From Saposhnikovia divaricata (lineage: Eukaryota; Streptophyta; Magnoliopsida; Apiales; Apiaceae): a stretch of 64,000 bases of DNA. The translations under genes were made by a program, and so were the position numbers. The DNA lies in the NCBI GenBank assembly GCA_036435485.1, contig CM071594.1, positions 98,731,001 through 98,795,000 on the forward strand, given 5' to 3'. Positions 21,875 to 36,100 of this stretch are shown in pieces (the first letter of the stretch is position 1; each line of letters starts with the position of its first letter). Below the pieces are notes generated by a model, which searched no databases, had not been told where the DNA came from, and worked only from the letters and a program-made list of their open reading frames with translations.

Positions 21875-24800
21875 ATGCTATAGGATGGAACTGTCGAAGT
21901 GTAGGCTCATCTCGCACAGTTCGAGCTCTCAAGGAGATAGTTAAATCTCACAAGCCTGATTTTTTTATTTTTGTCTGAAACATTAGCGGATAGTAAGAAG
22001 ATTGAAACTCTGGCTTCTAAGCTAGGATTTGTTAATTTCTTTTCAGTAGATAAGCAAGGTAGAGGAGGAGGTTTAGCAGTATTCTGGAAGCATAATATAA
22101 TGTGTAATGTTTTTGATCATTCGAATAATCACATTGATATTATCATTAACGAAAGAAGTGCTGGGGACTGGAGATTAACTTGTTTCTATGGTTTTCCTGA
22201 AAGAGAATGAAGGCAAGCCTCGTGGGATTTACTACGTTTCTTATCTTCTACTTCTCAGCTGCCTTGGTGTGTGTTCGGTGACTTTAATGATTTGCTTTAT
22301 AGCAGTGATAAGAAAGGGAAGCATAAACATCCTCAAAATTTATTGAATGGTTTTAGGAGTGCAGTGGAGGATAGCTTATTAATTGAAGTAGAGCTTAAAG
22401 ATGGAGATTTTACGCAAGGGAACGGCAAACTGGGTTCGTGAAAAACTTGACAAATGTTTTGCCAGTACTGATTGGTGGAACAGATTTCCTTTATGCACGT
22501 TAACGGTGTTTCATGCTACAGTTTCTGATCATGATCCTATAAAGCTTGAAATGGTTAACACTTCTATTCCAAAGAAGCAGTTCAGGTTCAGATTTGAGAA
22601 TACATTGGTAAAGGAGGGTAGCTTTCACTCTGATGTATCGAATTATTGGCAAAATCTCCCAACGATGCATTTACTTCCTAAGTTGGTAGAGCTCTCTTCT
22701 TATATGGCAAAATGGGGAAGGGATTTTTTCAATAAGTTTAGGGAGAAAGTAATAAAGCAAAAGCAGATTATTGAAGCCCTCAGAAGTAGAGAGGATGATG
22801 ATGGAATACATGACTATTTCGATGAAAAAGACAGATTGAATGATTTACTAGCTCACGGGGAAGCTTACTGGCAACAGAGAGCCAAGAATTTTTGGCTTAA
22901 AGATGCGGACACGAACTCAAAGTTCTTTCATGCAGCAGCATCTAGCAGGAAAAAGCTGAATCACATATTTGGCCTTAAAACAGATGATGGAACTCTGGTT
23001 ACTAGTCATGAAGAAATGTGTAGCTTGTTGAAGAATTATTTCAGTAGAGTCTTTCTGGAATCGGGGAGTGATACTGTTCAAGAGGAGGATGGGGTAGTTC
23101 CATTGATCAGTAGTAGTCAAAATGAGATGTTAGTAGCAGAGCTGTCTTTCTCTGAATTTACTAAGGCAGTAAAAAGCATGCATCCAGATAAAGCAATTGG
23201 CCCAGATGGTCTAAACCCAGCTTTTTTTCAACATTTTTGGGATTTACTTGGAAAGGAAGTGTTTAAGTGTTGTCAGCAGTGGCTTATAGAAGGTACGTTC
23301 CCTAATGAAGTGAATGATACTACATTAGTCCTTATCCCTAAGAAAGACCATGTTGATGATCCTAAAGACCTAAGGCCCATAGCTCTATGCAATGTGTTAT
23401 ACAAGATTTTAGCAAAGGTTTTAGCAAACAGACTGCAGAAAATTCTTCCATGGGTTATATCTGAAGAGCAATCAGCATTTGTTCCCGGTCGTAACATCAC
23501 TGATAATGTACTTGTGGCATTTGAACTACTTCACTATATGAAGCGTAAGAATAGTGGCCAGGATGGGATGGTGGCCCTGAAGCTTGACATTAGCAAAGCG
23601 TATGATCGGGTAAGGTGGAGTTATCTGCAAGAAAGAATGCGTATTATGGGTTTTTCAGAAAAATGGATCAAGTGGGTAATGCTATGTGTCTCAACTGTTT
23701 CTTATAATATCTCTTTCCAAGGTTCTATGATAGGTCCTATTAACCCAACTCGTGGTATCAGACAAGGGGATCCCCTCTCGCCCTATTTATTCCTGTTATG
23801 TGTCGAAGGCCTGTCAAAGACTCTAAAAGAAGCTGCTGGGAATGGAACTATAAATGGTTGTCAAATATGTAGTTCAGCTCCTGCAATAACACATTTGTTA
23901 TTTGCAGACGATAGCTTTTTGTTCTTTAAGGCTAGCACAGGGGAAGCAGCTGAGGTTAAAAGAATGTTACATGAATATGAAGTCAAGTCAGGGCAAGCAG
24001 TGAATTATAAAAAATCGGCCATCTTTTTTAGTTCGAATGTGCGGAGAGACAAACAGGAAGAAATCAAGAATGATCTTGGGGTACAGAAGGATATATGTGA
24101 AAGTAAGTATCTAGGTTTGCCATCCCTGATCGGACGTTCGAAGAAAGTTGTGTTCAGATATTTGAAAGAGAAAGTTATTCAGAAAATAAAAGGGTGGAGC
24201 TCGAGATTACTCTCACGTGCTGGAAAACTGGTGATGCTAAAGAATGTGATTCAGTCTATACCAACTTATGCGATGTCTTGCTTCTTAATTCCAAAATCTA
24301 TCTGTCAGGAAATTCAAACTGTTGTGAATGCTTACTGGTGGCAAACACAGGCATCTAGTAAAGGCATTAAGTGGTTAGGTTGGAATAGGATGCGTATGTC
24401 AAAAAATAAAGGTGGTTTGGGTTTCAGAGACATTCATGGGTTTAATTTAGCATTATTGGGCAAGCAATGTTGGAGATTAGTGCATGAACCAGATGCTTTA
24501 TTATCGAGAGTTCTAAAAGCAAGATACTACCCTCATAGTCATTTTATGCAAGCTGGTAGATCAGGGGGAGTGAGTTATACTTGGTCAGGCATATGGGAAG
24601 CTAAAGAACAATTGCAGAAGGGTATGAGGTGGGTGATAGGTGATGGCAAGTCAATAAATATAGCTACTGATAGATGGCTGAGATCGAAGGATGATTTTTG
24701 TATAAACAGGGAGCAGGTTAGTAGCCAGGTATTGCAGTTGAAAGCTTGTGATTTCTTTCAGGAAAATACAAAGGTATGGGATGAGGATAAAGTAAGATTG

Positions 24801-25940
24801 TACTTTAACAATGAAGATGCAGATGCTATATTAAGAACTCGTATTCCACAAGGGTATACTAGGGACAGGGTTGCCTGGATCCATTCTAATAATGGAAAGT
24901 ATACGGTGAAATCGGGGTATTACCAATGGTGTCAAGATCATCTTTTGAATGAAGAAGTGCAGCAATCAGAGGGGTGGAGCAGAATCTGGAAAATGGAGAT
25001 ACCTCACAAGATTATAGTGTTTTTGTGGAGATTTTGCCGTAATACTCTACCTGTTAGAATCCGTTTAAGGGGAAGGGGTGTTAGAGTTCCAATTGGTTGT
25101 TCAATGTGTGTAGGGGATGTGGAACATTTGAGACATGTATTTTTTGAGTGTGAGTTTGCCAGAGAATGTTGGCAGCATTCAGGAATACGAAGTGATCTGT
25201 GGATTATGGAAAACAGTCATGAGTGGTTACTAAATATGCTAGCTACTGGTTCTACTGCAGATTTGGTTAAAATTTCCATAGTTCTCTGGGGAGTTTGGTT
25301 TGCTAGAAATAAAAACATATTTGTAAGCAGGAAAATGACTCCATCAACAGCAATGTCTTGGAGTGCTAGACAGATTTCAGAGTGGAAGGAAGCCAATAAA
25401 AAAGGTGTGATTACAGGAAGGGTTAATGATAGCAGACAAACGAACGACTCGAGATGGCAACATCCAGTACCAGGTAGTTTAAAACTGAATGTGGATGCTT
25501 CAGTAATAGCAGGGCAAGAATCTTTTACTCTGGGGATGGTTATCAGAAATCATCAAGGTGAGTACATTAATGGGAAGATAATGAGATGTGTAGGTAGTGT
25601 CTCAGTTCTTGAAGCAGAGTTAACAGGTATTGCAGAAGCATTAGCATGGGCTCAGACTGTGACAGAGGGTGAAGTGGTGATCGAAAGCGACTCGCTACTT
25701 AGTGTCAATGCATTGAAGAATGTCCAGGAAAATCTGCTCGAGCTTGGGGACCTAATTTATTACTGTCAGGAGTGTTTGAGAGCAAATGAGAGGTTTATGG
25801 TTAGGTTTGTTAGAAGACAAGCAAATAGAGTTGCACATGAAATAGCTAGAATTCCATGTGAGCTTAATAGCTTCGTTGTAATCTCGTCTCCTCCGAGTTA
25901 TTTGTTGGAGACACTTGTGCCTGAGAGTTTGAAGTTTTAA
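21871..25940 (+). pseudogene. LINE ORF2: endonuclease, reverse transcriptase, zf-RVT, RNase H
   Basis: The endonuclease domain starts MNAIGWNCRSVGSSRTVRAL. It is broken by a frameshift near 21965-21975, a TGA at 22207-22209 and another shift near 22415. From 22401 a single open frame of 1,179 codons covers the rest. The reverse transcriptase has KLDISKAYDRV (about 23580-23612), RQGDPLSPYLF (about 23760-23792) and catalytic FADD (23901-23912). The zf-RVT region has WSRIWKMEIPHKI...CSMC (about 24975-25110). RNase H has LNVDASV (about 25486) and related blocks. The intact RT frame could still make protein, but endonuclease activity is lost. Confidence 0.93.
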
Positions 25941-26600
25941 TGAAGTTTTATTTCCTCAAAAAAACCTTAACTTCTCGATTAATCTTTACTATCAATGATT
26001 GTGTAAGTTGTAATAAATTATGGAAGTACACAGTTCTTTACTTAATATTTGAAATTTGTATACAAATAATATGGATAGATATTTACTTTTGCACATAAAT
26101 AAATTACACATAAGTCACGACCAAACTAATTAAATTGAACAAACCCAATAATTTTATCAGAAGATTAAATCGATAAAAAATTTATACACCCGTTGTTATA
26201 TTATATTGTGTCAAAATAAATTAATATTCTAATTAAATAAATTGTTACACTATTATTGAACATGCATGTATACTATGAGAGGGGAGTCGGCTTTAAAAAA
26301 CGTTATTAAGTTGTATTCAATATTTATATCTTTTGATCGTAAAGAATTCGTATTGTAATTTTTATTTTTATATGTTTTTGATATTTTTAAGATTATCCCT
26401 ACTTTAGATATATAATGACCTACTTTAGATATATAATGAGAGTATTTTTTTCAACTAATAAATTCATGTAATTAATTGTGTTTAAATCAATTTTTTCAGG
26501 AAATTCATAAGAGACCAATCAACTTTTAAAAATAATAGAAATTAAAATATCTATTTTCAGTACTTTTATAAACCGCGCAAAGTGCGGATAAATTGCCTAT

Positions 26601-27125
26601 TTACCTATAAAATAAGGGTCCCGCAAGGACATTTTTATAAATATAATATTTTTATCAATAATTTATACAAATATCCTTAAATTTGTATTATTTTGTTTTA
26701 TTCTGAGTTCATCCTCAATCACATGAAATCTTATTTACAAAATTGTATTTAGTCCGATTTTTACCACGATCGATACGATTTTCTCCACCCTTTATGATTT
26801 GTATTTTTGTACCTGGCTAAACTTAAATTAAAAAATGGTAAAAACATACGAAAATAGTAATACAATCACGAAAGCGAACAATTTTTTATTTTTTTTAGCT
26901 TTCTCACAAGAAAATAGTAAATATAAGAAAAAAAATTACAACATATAATCCAAAATTTCATTTTTTTTAATTAATCTCACTTTTTGAATCCAATTACTTT
27001 TATCTCAGTTGCTAAAAATAACCATGATCTTGACAAATCGTTTATTCTTGTCCATTTTTCTACGAAGGAAAAATGGGTCGTTTGGTTAGTGTATAATTTA
27101 CAAAGGAAAGTGAAGAGCGGTGGCT
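26601..27125. other. Intergenic, promoter region of the MTN gene
   Basis: AT-rich, no transposon termini or coding exon recognised. The 5' untranslated region and promoter of the nucleosidase gene should lie here; I cannot place a convincing TATA box. Confidence 0.45.
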
Positions 27126-30100
27126 ATGGCTCCTCCGCCAGCAGAGTCAATGCCCACTTCTAAAAAACCCATTTCCACCATTGCCATCATTATGGGTACT
27201 CTCTTTTCTCCCTTTATTTTCTTGTATATATAATTATCATTTCACTAATCTAGTTGTATTCTTCTAGTTGACCTGTTTTTCTTTTCTTTTTAATTTCAAG
27301 ATTTCTGGGAATTATTTACTTAGTTAATTAATGGGGTTTTGCAGCTATGCAGACTGAAGCTCATCCTCTAATTGACAAATTTCAGCTTTCTCTTGCTCTA
27401 GATTCTGTGTACGTTCTTTTTTTTTTTGAATCTTTATTGAGTTAATTAATTTTAATTTTTAGTTTTTGTAAAGTTATAGTCTTTGTGTTTGCTGATGTAT
27501 ATCCTCTAATCTTTGTGTTGATTATCTCTCAAAGAATCTGTTTTGATTGTCCTTATGTGGGTTTCTCTTGATTTTATGCACATAATGTAGGTTTCCTGTG
27601 GGGGTCCCTTGGAAGCGATATCATGGTACTTACAAAGGTCTCAACATCAATATTGTATTGCCCGGAAAGCACCCAGTTCTCGGTAAATGTACATTTTAAG
27701 TTATGATTGCAAATGTTTCGTTGAGTCTACGTTTTTAGCTAGGATTCTTGATTTTATTACCACATATACAAGAAGTGAAAGCATGTGGTAAAATCACAGT
27801 GGTCATTGCTAATCTGAATTAATGGATAGACTTGAACACGTAAATTTATTGGGGATATAAGCTCGTCCAAGCTTGTGCTCTTGTTTAAGCATGTCTGTTA
27901 TGATTTTAAGGTGAAAATTTGTGCTTGTTAAGATTTGAGATGATAGGTGCTCTCCTAGGTGAGTATCAGGTGTTAAGCAGATTTCCTCCGTAGGAAGTAG
28001 CTTATCAGCTGCCTAGGCACCACTTTGGTGACAATTACAGGATGTATTGGTATATGTTTTAGTAACAAGTACTTGCATTTTGTGGCTTTCAGTTTTTCTT
28101 TTTAACATGTATAGTCCCCTAAAATTACAATTCAGTCGATGTTTTCTTTTCCAGGGGTTGACAATGTAGGCACAGTTTGTGCATCTCTCATCACGTATGC
28201 TTCTATTCAGGCATTACAGCCAGACCTTATCATAAATGCCGGAACTGCAGGCGGCTTTAAGGTACTGCACTTTTTGTAAGGGGCCTTCTATCAACTACCC
28301 TCCGGGATCCCCTAATCACTGTATGTGTGCTTCAGTTCAGGCATTACAGCGACAAATTATTAAAGCATGTTAGTAGAACTTCGTTGTTCTTGTAGCTTCT
28401 TCTTATTACGTTAAAATATTTCAAGCATTTCTTATTAATAGACCTTACTGACACCTGCAGGCTGTCTTAAATGAATCACTGAAATTTATTCTCTTTTGTA
28501 AATAGTAATTCGATTTTTAGGTTTATCTGTTGACTATGTGTAGATGGATTATTTTACTTGATATATGATTTCATATTGATATTTAGATGTTTTCAGGCAA
28601 AAGGAGCCTGCATAGCTGATGTGTACCTTGTGTCAGACGTTGCATTTCACGATAGGAGGATACCTCTCCCTGTAAGTTTAAAACACTTTTACTTTTCTAC
28701 CGTTAAAATGCAGTAATAAATAGATTTTGGTTCACATAGTTATTTTTGATCGGTTTACATGCATTCTTCAATTCAACATGTCTCATCTCTCCCTTATTTG
28801 TATCTTCATATTGATTTATGTAGTTTACACAACAATGAGTCGCTGGAACAAGATTAGTATCTGTCTTAAAAAATCCTTGAGTCATTCTGTAAAAGTATTT
28901 TCATCCAGCCTGCTCCATGATCTTATACTATTTTGCTTGGTATTCATTCCAACATTTGTTAACAGCGTGAATCATCTTTCATCCCTCTATGTTCTGCAGG
29001 TGTTTGATCTTTATGGAGTTGGTCAGCGGCAGGCTTTTGCAACACCTAATATGTCAAAGGACATTAATCTAAAGGTCACCACTCTACAGAAGCATAGTAT
29101 CAAAAAATCAAATAGTTTGTGTGGTTAATATGTGTCTTTAAGATAGCATTTCTTAATTTGGTGATCCATTGGTGTTGTAAAGAACTATCCCTCTGCATTT
29201 TTTCTCCTGTTTCCCTTCTATAATGCTCAAGCATACTAGACATATTTCTTAGTTTTGTCTACCCACTTTTTTGTGTTAGCATATGGCTAGTAGTTTTCTC
29301 TAGGGTTTCATGCTTTTAGTGTTCAACTGCCCAACATTGGATGAGCTAGAGGTATGGTACATCATAAACATACTTCTATAGGAGTTGAATGGTGTAATGG
29401 ACAACTACAGTTTTCTGTATTATATTTAAGTTACTTTCTCACTATTACTTCCAGCAGGTATCTATGATATCCATCATATTTGGTGTTATGTTGAATTCAT
29501 TGTTTGATGCTTTGTTCTGTATCACCTTACGGCTTCACTGCAGTGTAGATGCCTTTTCTCTAGCTAAATGTTTTGTGTTTCAGGCTGGCAAGTTGTCTAC
29601 TGGAGACTCTATGGATATGTGCCCAGTTGATGAATCATCCATCATTGCAAATGACGCCACACTTAAGGACATGGAGGTGACCTTTCTACCGTGCAACCGC
29701 TTTGTCTGCTCGTAAATTATAGATACTAAGCTTATAGCCCGTTTGCACGGGTTACTTTTTTTTTTTTTTTTTTTTTTTAAATTTACTTAGAGTATGGTAT
29801 ATATAATATTATAAATATTACTTTTGATATGTTGGGAGAATTCGAACCTTAGACCTTTGTATATAAATAATTTTTAGTATTAAATTTAAATTAATATGCC
29901 GTTGACGGGAATCGAACCTTCAACTTTTTATATATAAGGTAATCTAGTATTAATTTTATATTAAAATGCATTTTGTTGTTACTTCGCTCGACTAGTCGAC
30001 CAGTCGGTATACAAACCTCGACTTGGATGCTTGACTTGCTGTTTGTGCAGATTTCGGGCGACTTGCTTTGACTGGGTCGACTAAGTCGACTAGTCGGGAC

Positions 30101-33100
30101 GACTGGGTCGACTAGTCGAGCGACTGGTGTTAAAAATCCATAAACATAAAAGCCCATTAACAGAAACAGGCCATTAAGCAATATATATAACCTAAATGTC
30201 TACAATCGAGATTCAAACGCCTCAAAACGCCTCTAGTTTTCTACAATCATCCTCCTCTATTCATCCAACTTTGATTTCATATAATATTAATCTTCTCTTC
30301 TTTGTTTAAAAACACCCAGTGTATATATAGTTATACACACAGTGTATGTATATTTCATATACTTACAACTTACAAGTTAGTAACACTAATCACTAATGAC
30401 TCATCACTAATCACACACTCTCTTCTCTAATTCTCTTCTCTGTTTAAACACTTCTCCATTGTTTAAATTTTTATTTTTTCTTAGTTTTATTTTTTTAAAT
30501 TCTGTTCTGTTCTTTGTTTGAAGCTAGAACACACATATATTATATATATATTAAGTATATAAAATATATATTTTTTAATTTTATGTCATGTCGACTAGTC
30601 TACGACTAGTCACGACTCGACTTGCCGGGCATCCCGGTCGACTCGACTCGACTTACCGACGTAACAACCATAAAATGTTGTTGGCGGGATTCGAACCTTA
30701 GACCTCTATATATAACAACTTTTTAGTATTGTATCCAACGGTCATCATCTATTTGACTTGTAGATCCAACAGTTGTGAATGAAAGGGATAACCAAAAATG
30801 AGGGTAACCAAAATAAGGGGTTAACCAAATTACAAAATATACCCCTTTTGCTTATTATAGTTTACTAGCTTATGGCCCGTGCAAAGCACGGGTTACTTTT
30901 AAATATTTTAAAATTATATGATTAAAAAAAATAGAATATAATCATTTATTATGGATATAATTTAATTTTGTAATATTAATTAATAAAATTATTAGTAATA
31001 ATAATAGTTATTTAATAATTGACATGTATTGTTTAGAACTAATAATATAAAATCTTAATGTAAATTTGTTGTTGACAGGATTCGAACCTTGGATATTTAG
31101 AAGGGAGTTTAAATATAAAATATTCCTTATTATTAGATTTAACGGTTATCTTCTATTTACTAAATATCTTACGTTCACTATTCTTTTAACGGGTTAACTA
31201 TTGAACCAAACTACCAACAATTATACCCCTGTTTGCTTATTATATATTAGTATAGAATCTTAATGTAAATTTGTTGTTGACGGGATTCGAACCTTGGATA
31301 TTTAGAAGGGTGGTTTAAATATAAAATATTCCGTATTATAGATCTAACGATTATCATTTATTTACTACTCCCTCCGTCTCATATTGTTTTTCATGTTTTG
31401 ACTTTTTACACTATTCATTATAAGCACTAAATTATGCATAATTTATATTTTGGAGTAAGATAAATTCTTGATTTTATATATTTTTAAAATCATTAAGTTT
31501 TTTCAATTACAGTAAAACCTCGATAAATTAATACTCGATAAATTAATAATCTCTCTAAGTTAATAATTTCTTCCGGTCCCAACTTGGGCCAATTCAAAAA
31601 ATGATCAATTTCGATTAGATAGATAATATTTTTTTTGAAAACCCAATATAAATATATGGTCCCAATAATATTATAAATTAATAATTTCTTTATAATTATA
31701 AAAATATATGTATTACCCTTTTGTAATATATGATTCTAGGGTTCTTAAAATTTGAATCTATATGAAACTCATCTTTAACCATCTTTGTTGCATCCAAAAG
31801 TTCGAATGTGGTATTTTCGTAAAGCATTAAAAAGTTATTAGTCAATGTTTTTGATGTCTTGGGTGCTTCTTTACGTGAAAAAGGTTCAAAAAATATTGTT
31901 TTATCCTTGATATCATCTAAATATATATGAATATTTACTTTGAATCTCGCAAATAGTCATTAAATTTGTAAACAATATATATTTAATTAATTGAATTAAG
32001 TATAAAATAGAAAATGTACAATTCATTCTATTTAAATGTATATAATTGGAAATTAATTTTCTTTGATATCAAAAATTCACTATAAATTAATAATTATTAA
32101 TTTATCGATTAATTAATACCTCTCTAAATTAATAGAATTCTCCGGTCCCAACTATATTAATTTATAGAGGTTTTACTGTATTTATTTGTTCATTCATTAT
32201 TTTCCTAAATTTAAATTTGATAAATTTTAATGTTAAAATTTGTTAGTATTATATCAGATTACTTTTTGACAACTTTTTCCTAAATTACAAAAAAAATTTA
32301 GTAGGGTTTTTTTTTCATGTCTATTTTTAATATTGTAATGTTTTTTTTTAATTATAATATGTTTACATAAGTGTTTTAATGAGAAAATGACCAAAATAAT
32401 CATTTTTGAGATAAAGTTGCCCAAAATACTGATTTCCAAATGTTTGGCCCTAATTACAGACTGGTCACGGAGGCTCGTCCTCCGTATCTTCATGTAACAC
32501 GGAACACGTTGTTCCGTGTCTCCTCCAGATTATTACCCCCAAACCCGTTAGGTTTCAAAAATGAGCTGAGTTCAATTAAACACTAACATCTCCAGCAAGT
32601 AACATACTAACATACTGAGTTCTTTTAATTACCAGCAAGTAAGATAAATCCAAGCTCTGTATCTCCTTACACTTAACATCTCCAGGTAAATCTGAGCTAA
32701 TGTATGTTTTTTTTATATTTACATATATCGTATGTAATGCTTTAAAGTCTAGGGGTTTAAATTTCTAGACTAATGTTTAATTCTTTGGTATGAAGATTGT
32801 AAGACTCAACTTTACTTGTTCTTTGCTTCTTACAATTCATATTGTGTTTGTTGGGTTGGTGGGCTATGCAAATTGTGTGTAAAGATTCAATTTTTACTAT
32901 TATTGACATGCGTAACTGTGTTTAATTGAGTAGGTAATTATGGTGATGCAGATCAATTGTTTGATATATTGCTTGTGTAAATTTTTGGATTATTTTGTTC
33001 TACTTGTTGAGATTATATTATCTGGGTTATGCATTTCGCATACGTTGCCAGGAGTTTGCAGATAGTTCCAAGAGTTCTGACGGTTCTTACACAGTATGAT

Positions 33101-36100
33101 GCACCGTTTGTGTTTTGTTTGCTTCGCTTTAAAGACTCTAATAATTTGCAAGTGTACACTTTAGTGGCCTATCACATGCTAATCGCCAACTCTTACAAAA
33201 CATCAACTTTATTATAGTTACTACTCCCTGTATAATTCGTTGTTTTATTGAAGATAATGAATTGTTGTTGTGACATGTCTTCTCCGTGTGAAACAAGATA
33301 ATGATGTGAAGAGAATTCCAGATACAGAAAGATCAACAATGATACACTTCCGCAAAGAAGTTTCACAAATTTGAGAAAAGTTTGACAAATACTCTGAAAA
33401 CGGTGCAGTAAATGTTAGAAGTGTACCATAGTAACTGACCCCGTGAAATTTGAAACCAAACAAATTGCACACAAACTTGACAAAACCACAGCTAGCTGCA
33501 CAGCCTACTTTATCTTTACAGTTAACCAAAAACATACACTTTGGTACAATGTCTCAATCATGCAATTACTCACTTTTTTCTTTTACAGTAACACCAGATC
33601 TCTGCTCCCTTGATCCGTAAAGGCCCTGCCCTGCCCTGTCCATCAACAATACCCCAACTCAATTTAGTACTACTAGTACTCGTACGTACCTTTAAAATCA
33701 GTTGTCAAACTTTTCTTTTGCAATTATTTTTATGAGTTGACTTGTCGTTTTAGATTTCAATTATTACTGTGGGGGACCTTGGTTTTGTTGTACAAACTAA
33801 AATGATTTGTAGCGGAACTTGTCCGTCTTATCGAGGGTTTGGAAGTTGATAATTTATGATTTGGGCAGGAGCTTACAATTGGATATAGATATATAAATTG
33901 TACCGTGTGTCATAGTACTATTTATAAACATCATTAGTGTGTCTGTAATGTCCACAGGTCAAGAGGAAACATGAAACATATTTAGAGACGGAGGGAGTAG
34001 TATAAAATGTGGTAATAATAGTAGACAATAGTATGGGTAAAATTGAAAACGTAGGAGTTACGGCAGGCTGGCTAGGAGGCAGTAGTAGTACAAATGAGAC
34101 ATGCAAGGCGTATTTGTAGCTAGGAGTCCTTGGTGGTTAGTAGGAGTAGTTGTTGCCTGGTGGAGTGGTTTAAGTATGCGTATTTCAAAAAAGGTCTTTC
34201 GAGTTGGATATCCAGCACAACTGATTCTGATTGCCTCTAGAACACCCTGTATGACAAAAAACTGAGTGATTGGAGCAAAAAAAAAAAACAGTTGTCCACT
34301 TACTAGCTTGCTAATGTGAAAACCATTACAATTGTAATCAATGAGAAAATACAATGTTTACCTTAAACCTGGAACCTATAGATGAGAATTTGGAAGATTT
34401 ATTTGACGCCTTAGGTATGTAGTGCCTTTTCTGTTCTATATTTGCCTTTTCTGTTCTATATTTGGATTACAAGTACTTGCTTTTATGTAGTGCTGTTAAT
34501 TAACTGAGACTGCTTGCAAGTACATATGAGCTACAATATTCTGTCTAGTCTTACCAATAATGTGTGTGTTTTTTTTTTCATTTTCAGATTATGGCGCAAC
34601 ATAATGATAAATTGTCTATGGACCCTCGCCCTCGGGATCCTTCTGTCTTGCATTTACAGGGTACTCATAGGTCAGAGGCTGTGTGGGAGGCTGGTGGTGG
34701 TGACAATATGAAATCCCGAGTTCGCAATCCTAACAATTTCAGCCTCCCTTCTTTACATCCGAGGATGGTTCCCCTTCTTGAGGCTTTGAAATTTGATGGA
34801 GTTTCTAGGTTGGCAAGCATACAGATAGATTGGGGTTTGATCACTGCTCTTATAGAGAGATGGAGACCCGAGACCCATACTTTTCACTTTCCAGTCGGGG
34901 AGTGCATGATATCATTACAGGATGTGTCTGTTCTTCTTGGGTTGTGTATTGATGGGCCTGCAGTTACTGGTTTTACTGCGGTTACAGGTGGATGGGACAG
35001 TTATGTTGGAGATGTCTTTGGTGTACGGCCGGGGGAGAAGGGTGAGAAGGGTAAGAAGATTAAGAAGGGTGAGAGTTCTGCATTGGATGATGATAACAGA
35101 TTTGGATTGATTGGTGGTAGATTGAAGTGTACTTGGTTGAATTCTGTTTTTGGTTCCCTTCAAGATGATGCTTCTGATGTTGAGCTTACACGTTATACAC
35201 AGTCCTACGTGTTGCAGTTGATTGGTGGGATCTTATTGACCGATCATTCTGGGGGTCAGGTTCATTGTATGTACCTTCCTCTTCTCTTGGATTTTGCGAA
35301 ATGTGGGAAACTATCTTGGGGTTCTGCTGTTCTTGCATACCTTTACATGGAATTATGCAAGGCGTCTCGTAAAGATACAGAGGAGGCAGCCGGATGTCTT
35401 TTATTATTGCAGTTGTGGGCTTGGAGTAGACTACCTTCTTTGGCTCCTGTTCCTCGTGATCCAGTTTTAGATCACTCACGTATTTGGGGTGATCGTCCAG
35501 GGCCACATGGTTTGAGGTAAAAAATGTTCAATTTTACCACATTTATTGACATATTGAATGATATTTTCGGCATTCAAACTATATAGTTGTTTATTAATTC
35601 CTTTGAATCAATTCTAATGCCCTTTTTATGTTTTCATGTATTATATAGGTGGTGTGCTCATCTTTCCTTCCTTGACAGTGGTTCACATTCAGTTTCCACC
35701 TACCGAGTTCAGTTAGATGTTCTTGCTGATTCTCACTTTTTATGGCAGCCATACACCGATGAGATTCTTGCCGGACTATCGGAGCAGTGTAGAGAAGGCA
35801 AAGATATTTGGTGTTACAAGGGGCCTCTTATATGTTTTTGTTTCGTGGAGCCACATCAGCCCGACAGATGCCTGCGCCAGTTTGGGATTATACAGGATAT
35901 ACCATCTTCTCCTAGTTATTGTCCTGAACTTCATAAGATTAACTTGAAGGGTAAGGCAGACTTGGACTGGACTTGGATGCATCGTGATCATGTAGCTCTT
36001 TGGGATGATAGGAAGAATAATGTTTTTGCTGGAGATGTCGGTGTGGGTGTATCTGAGCGTTACCCCAAGTGGTATTCATCTATTACTCATCGGTATCTGA

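Larger units (their letters stand above)
20476..25962 (+). mobile_element. L1-type non-LTR retrotransposon (LINE)
   Basis: 5,487 bp, flanked by an imperfect 16-bp target duplication (20460-20475 and 25963-25978, one mismatch, AACCTTAGCTTCTCGA-type) and ending in a short A-run at 25957-25964. ORF1 and ORF2 have the plant L1 arrangement. Multiple frame lesions in ORF1 and the endonuclease part make it inactive in cis. The near-full 5' end suggests a full-length insertion. Confidence 0.93.
19755..26600 (+). mobile_element. Helitron A-family copy 2, split by a LINE
   Basis: 19755-20475 and 25979-26600 together align with Helitron A: shared start phrase ATTATAATGCCTGGAGATCGG, the same two internal ~330-bp repeats, and a shared end CCGCGC-AAA-GTGCGG then TTGCCTAT, a decayed CTAG. 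It lacks the first few bases of the family start and begins exactly at the CTAG end of Helitron B. The LINE at 20476-25962 lies between the two internal repeats. Confidence 0.75.

Noticed and set aside
22401..25940. The 1,179-codon frame as a host gene
   Set aside because: RT, zf-RVT and RNase H domains, flanking target duplication and A-tail show it is LINE ORF2.
31070..31090. GATTCGAACC as evidence of a tRNA gene
   Set aside because: Only the B-box-like core is present; there is no acceptor stem, anticodon arm or A-box nearby.
33245..35163. Minus-strand frames of 82-106 codons in the MULE left half
   Set aside because: Either opposite the mobile-domain exon or without any recognisable domain; no splice context supports them.
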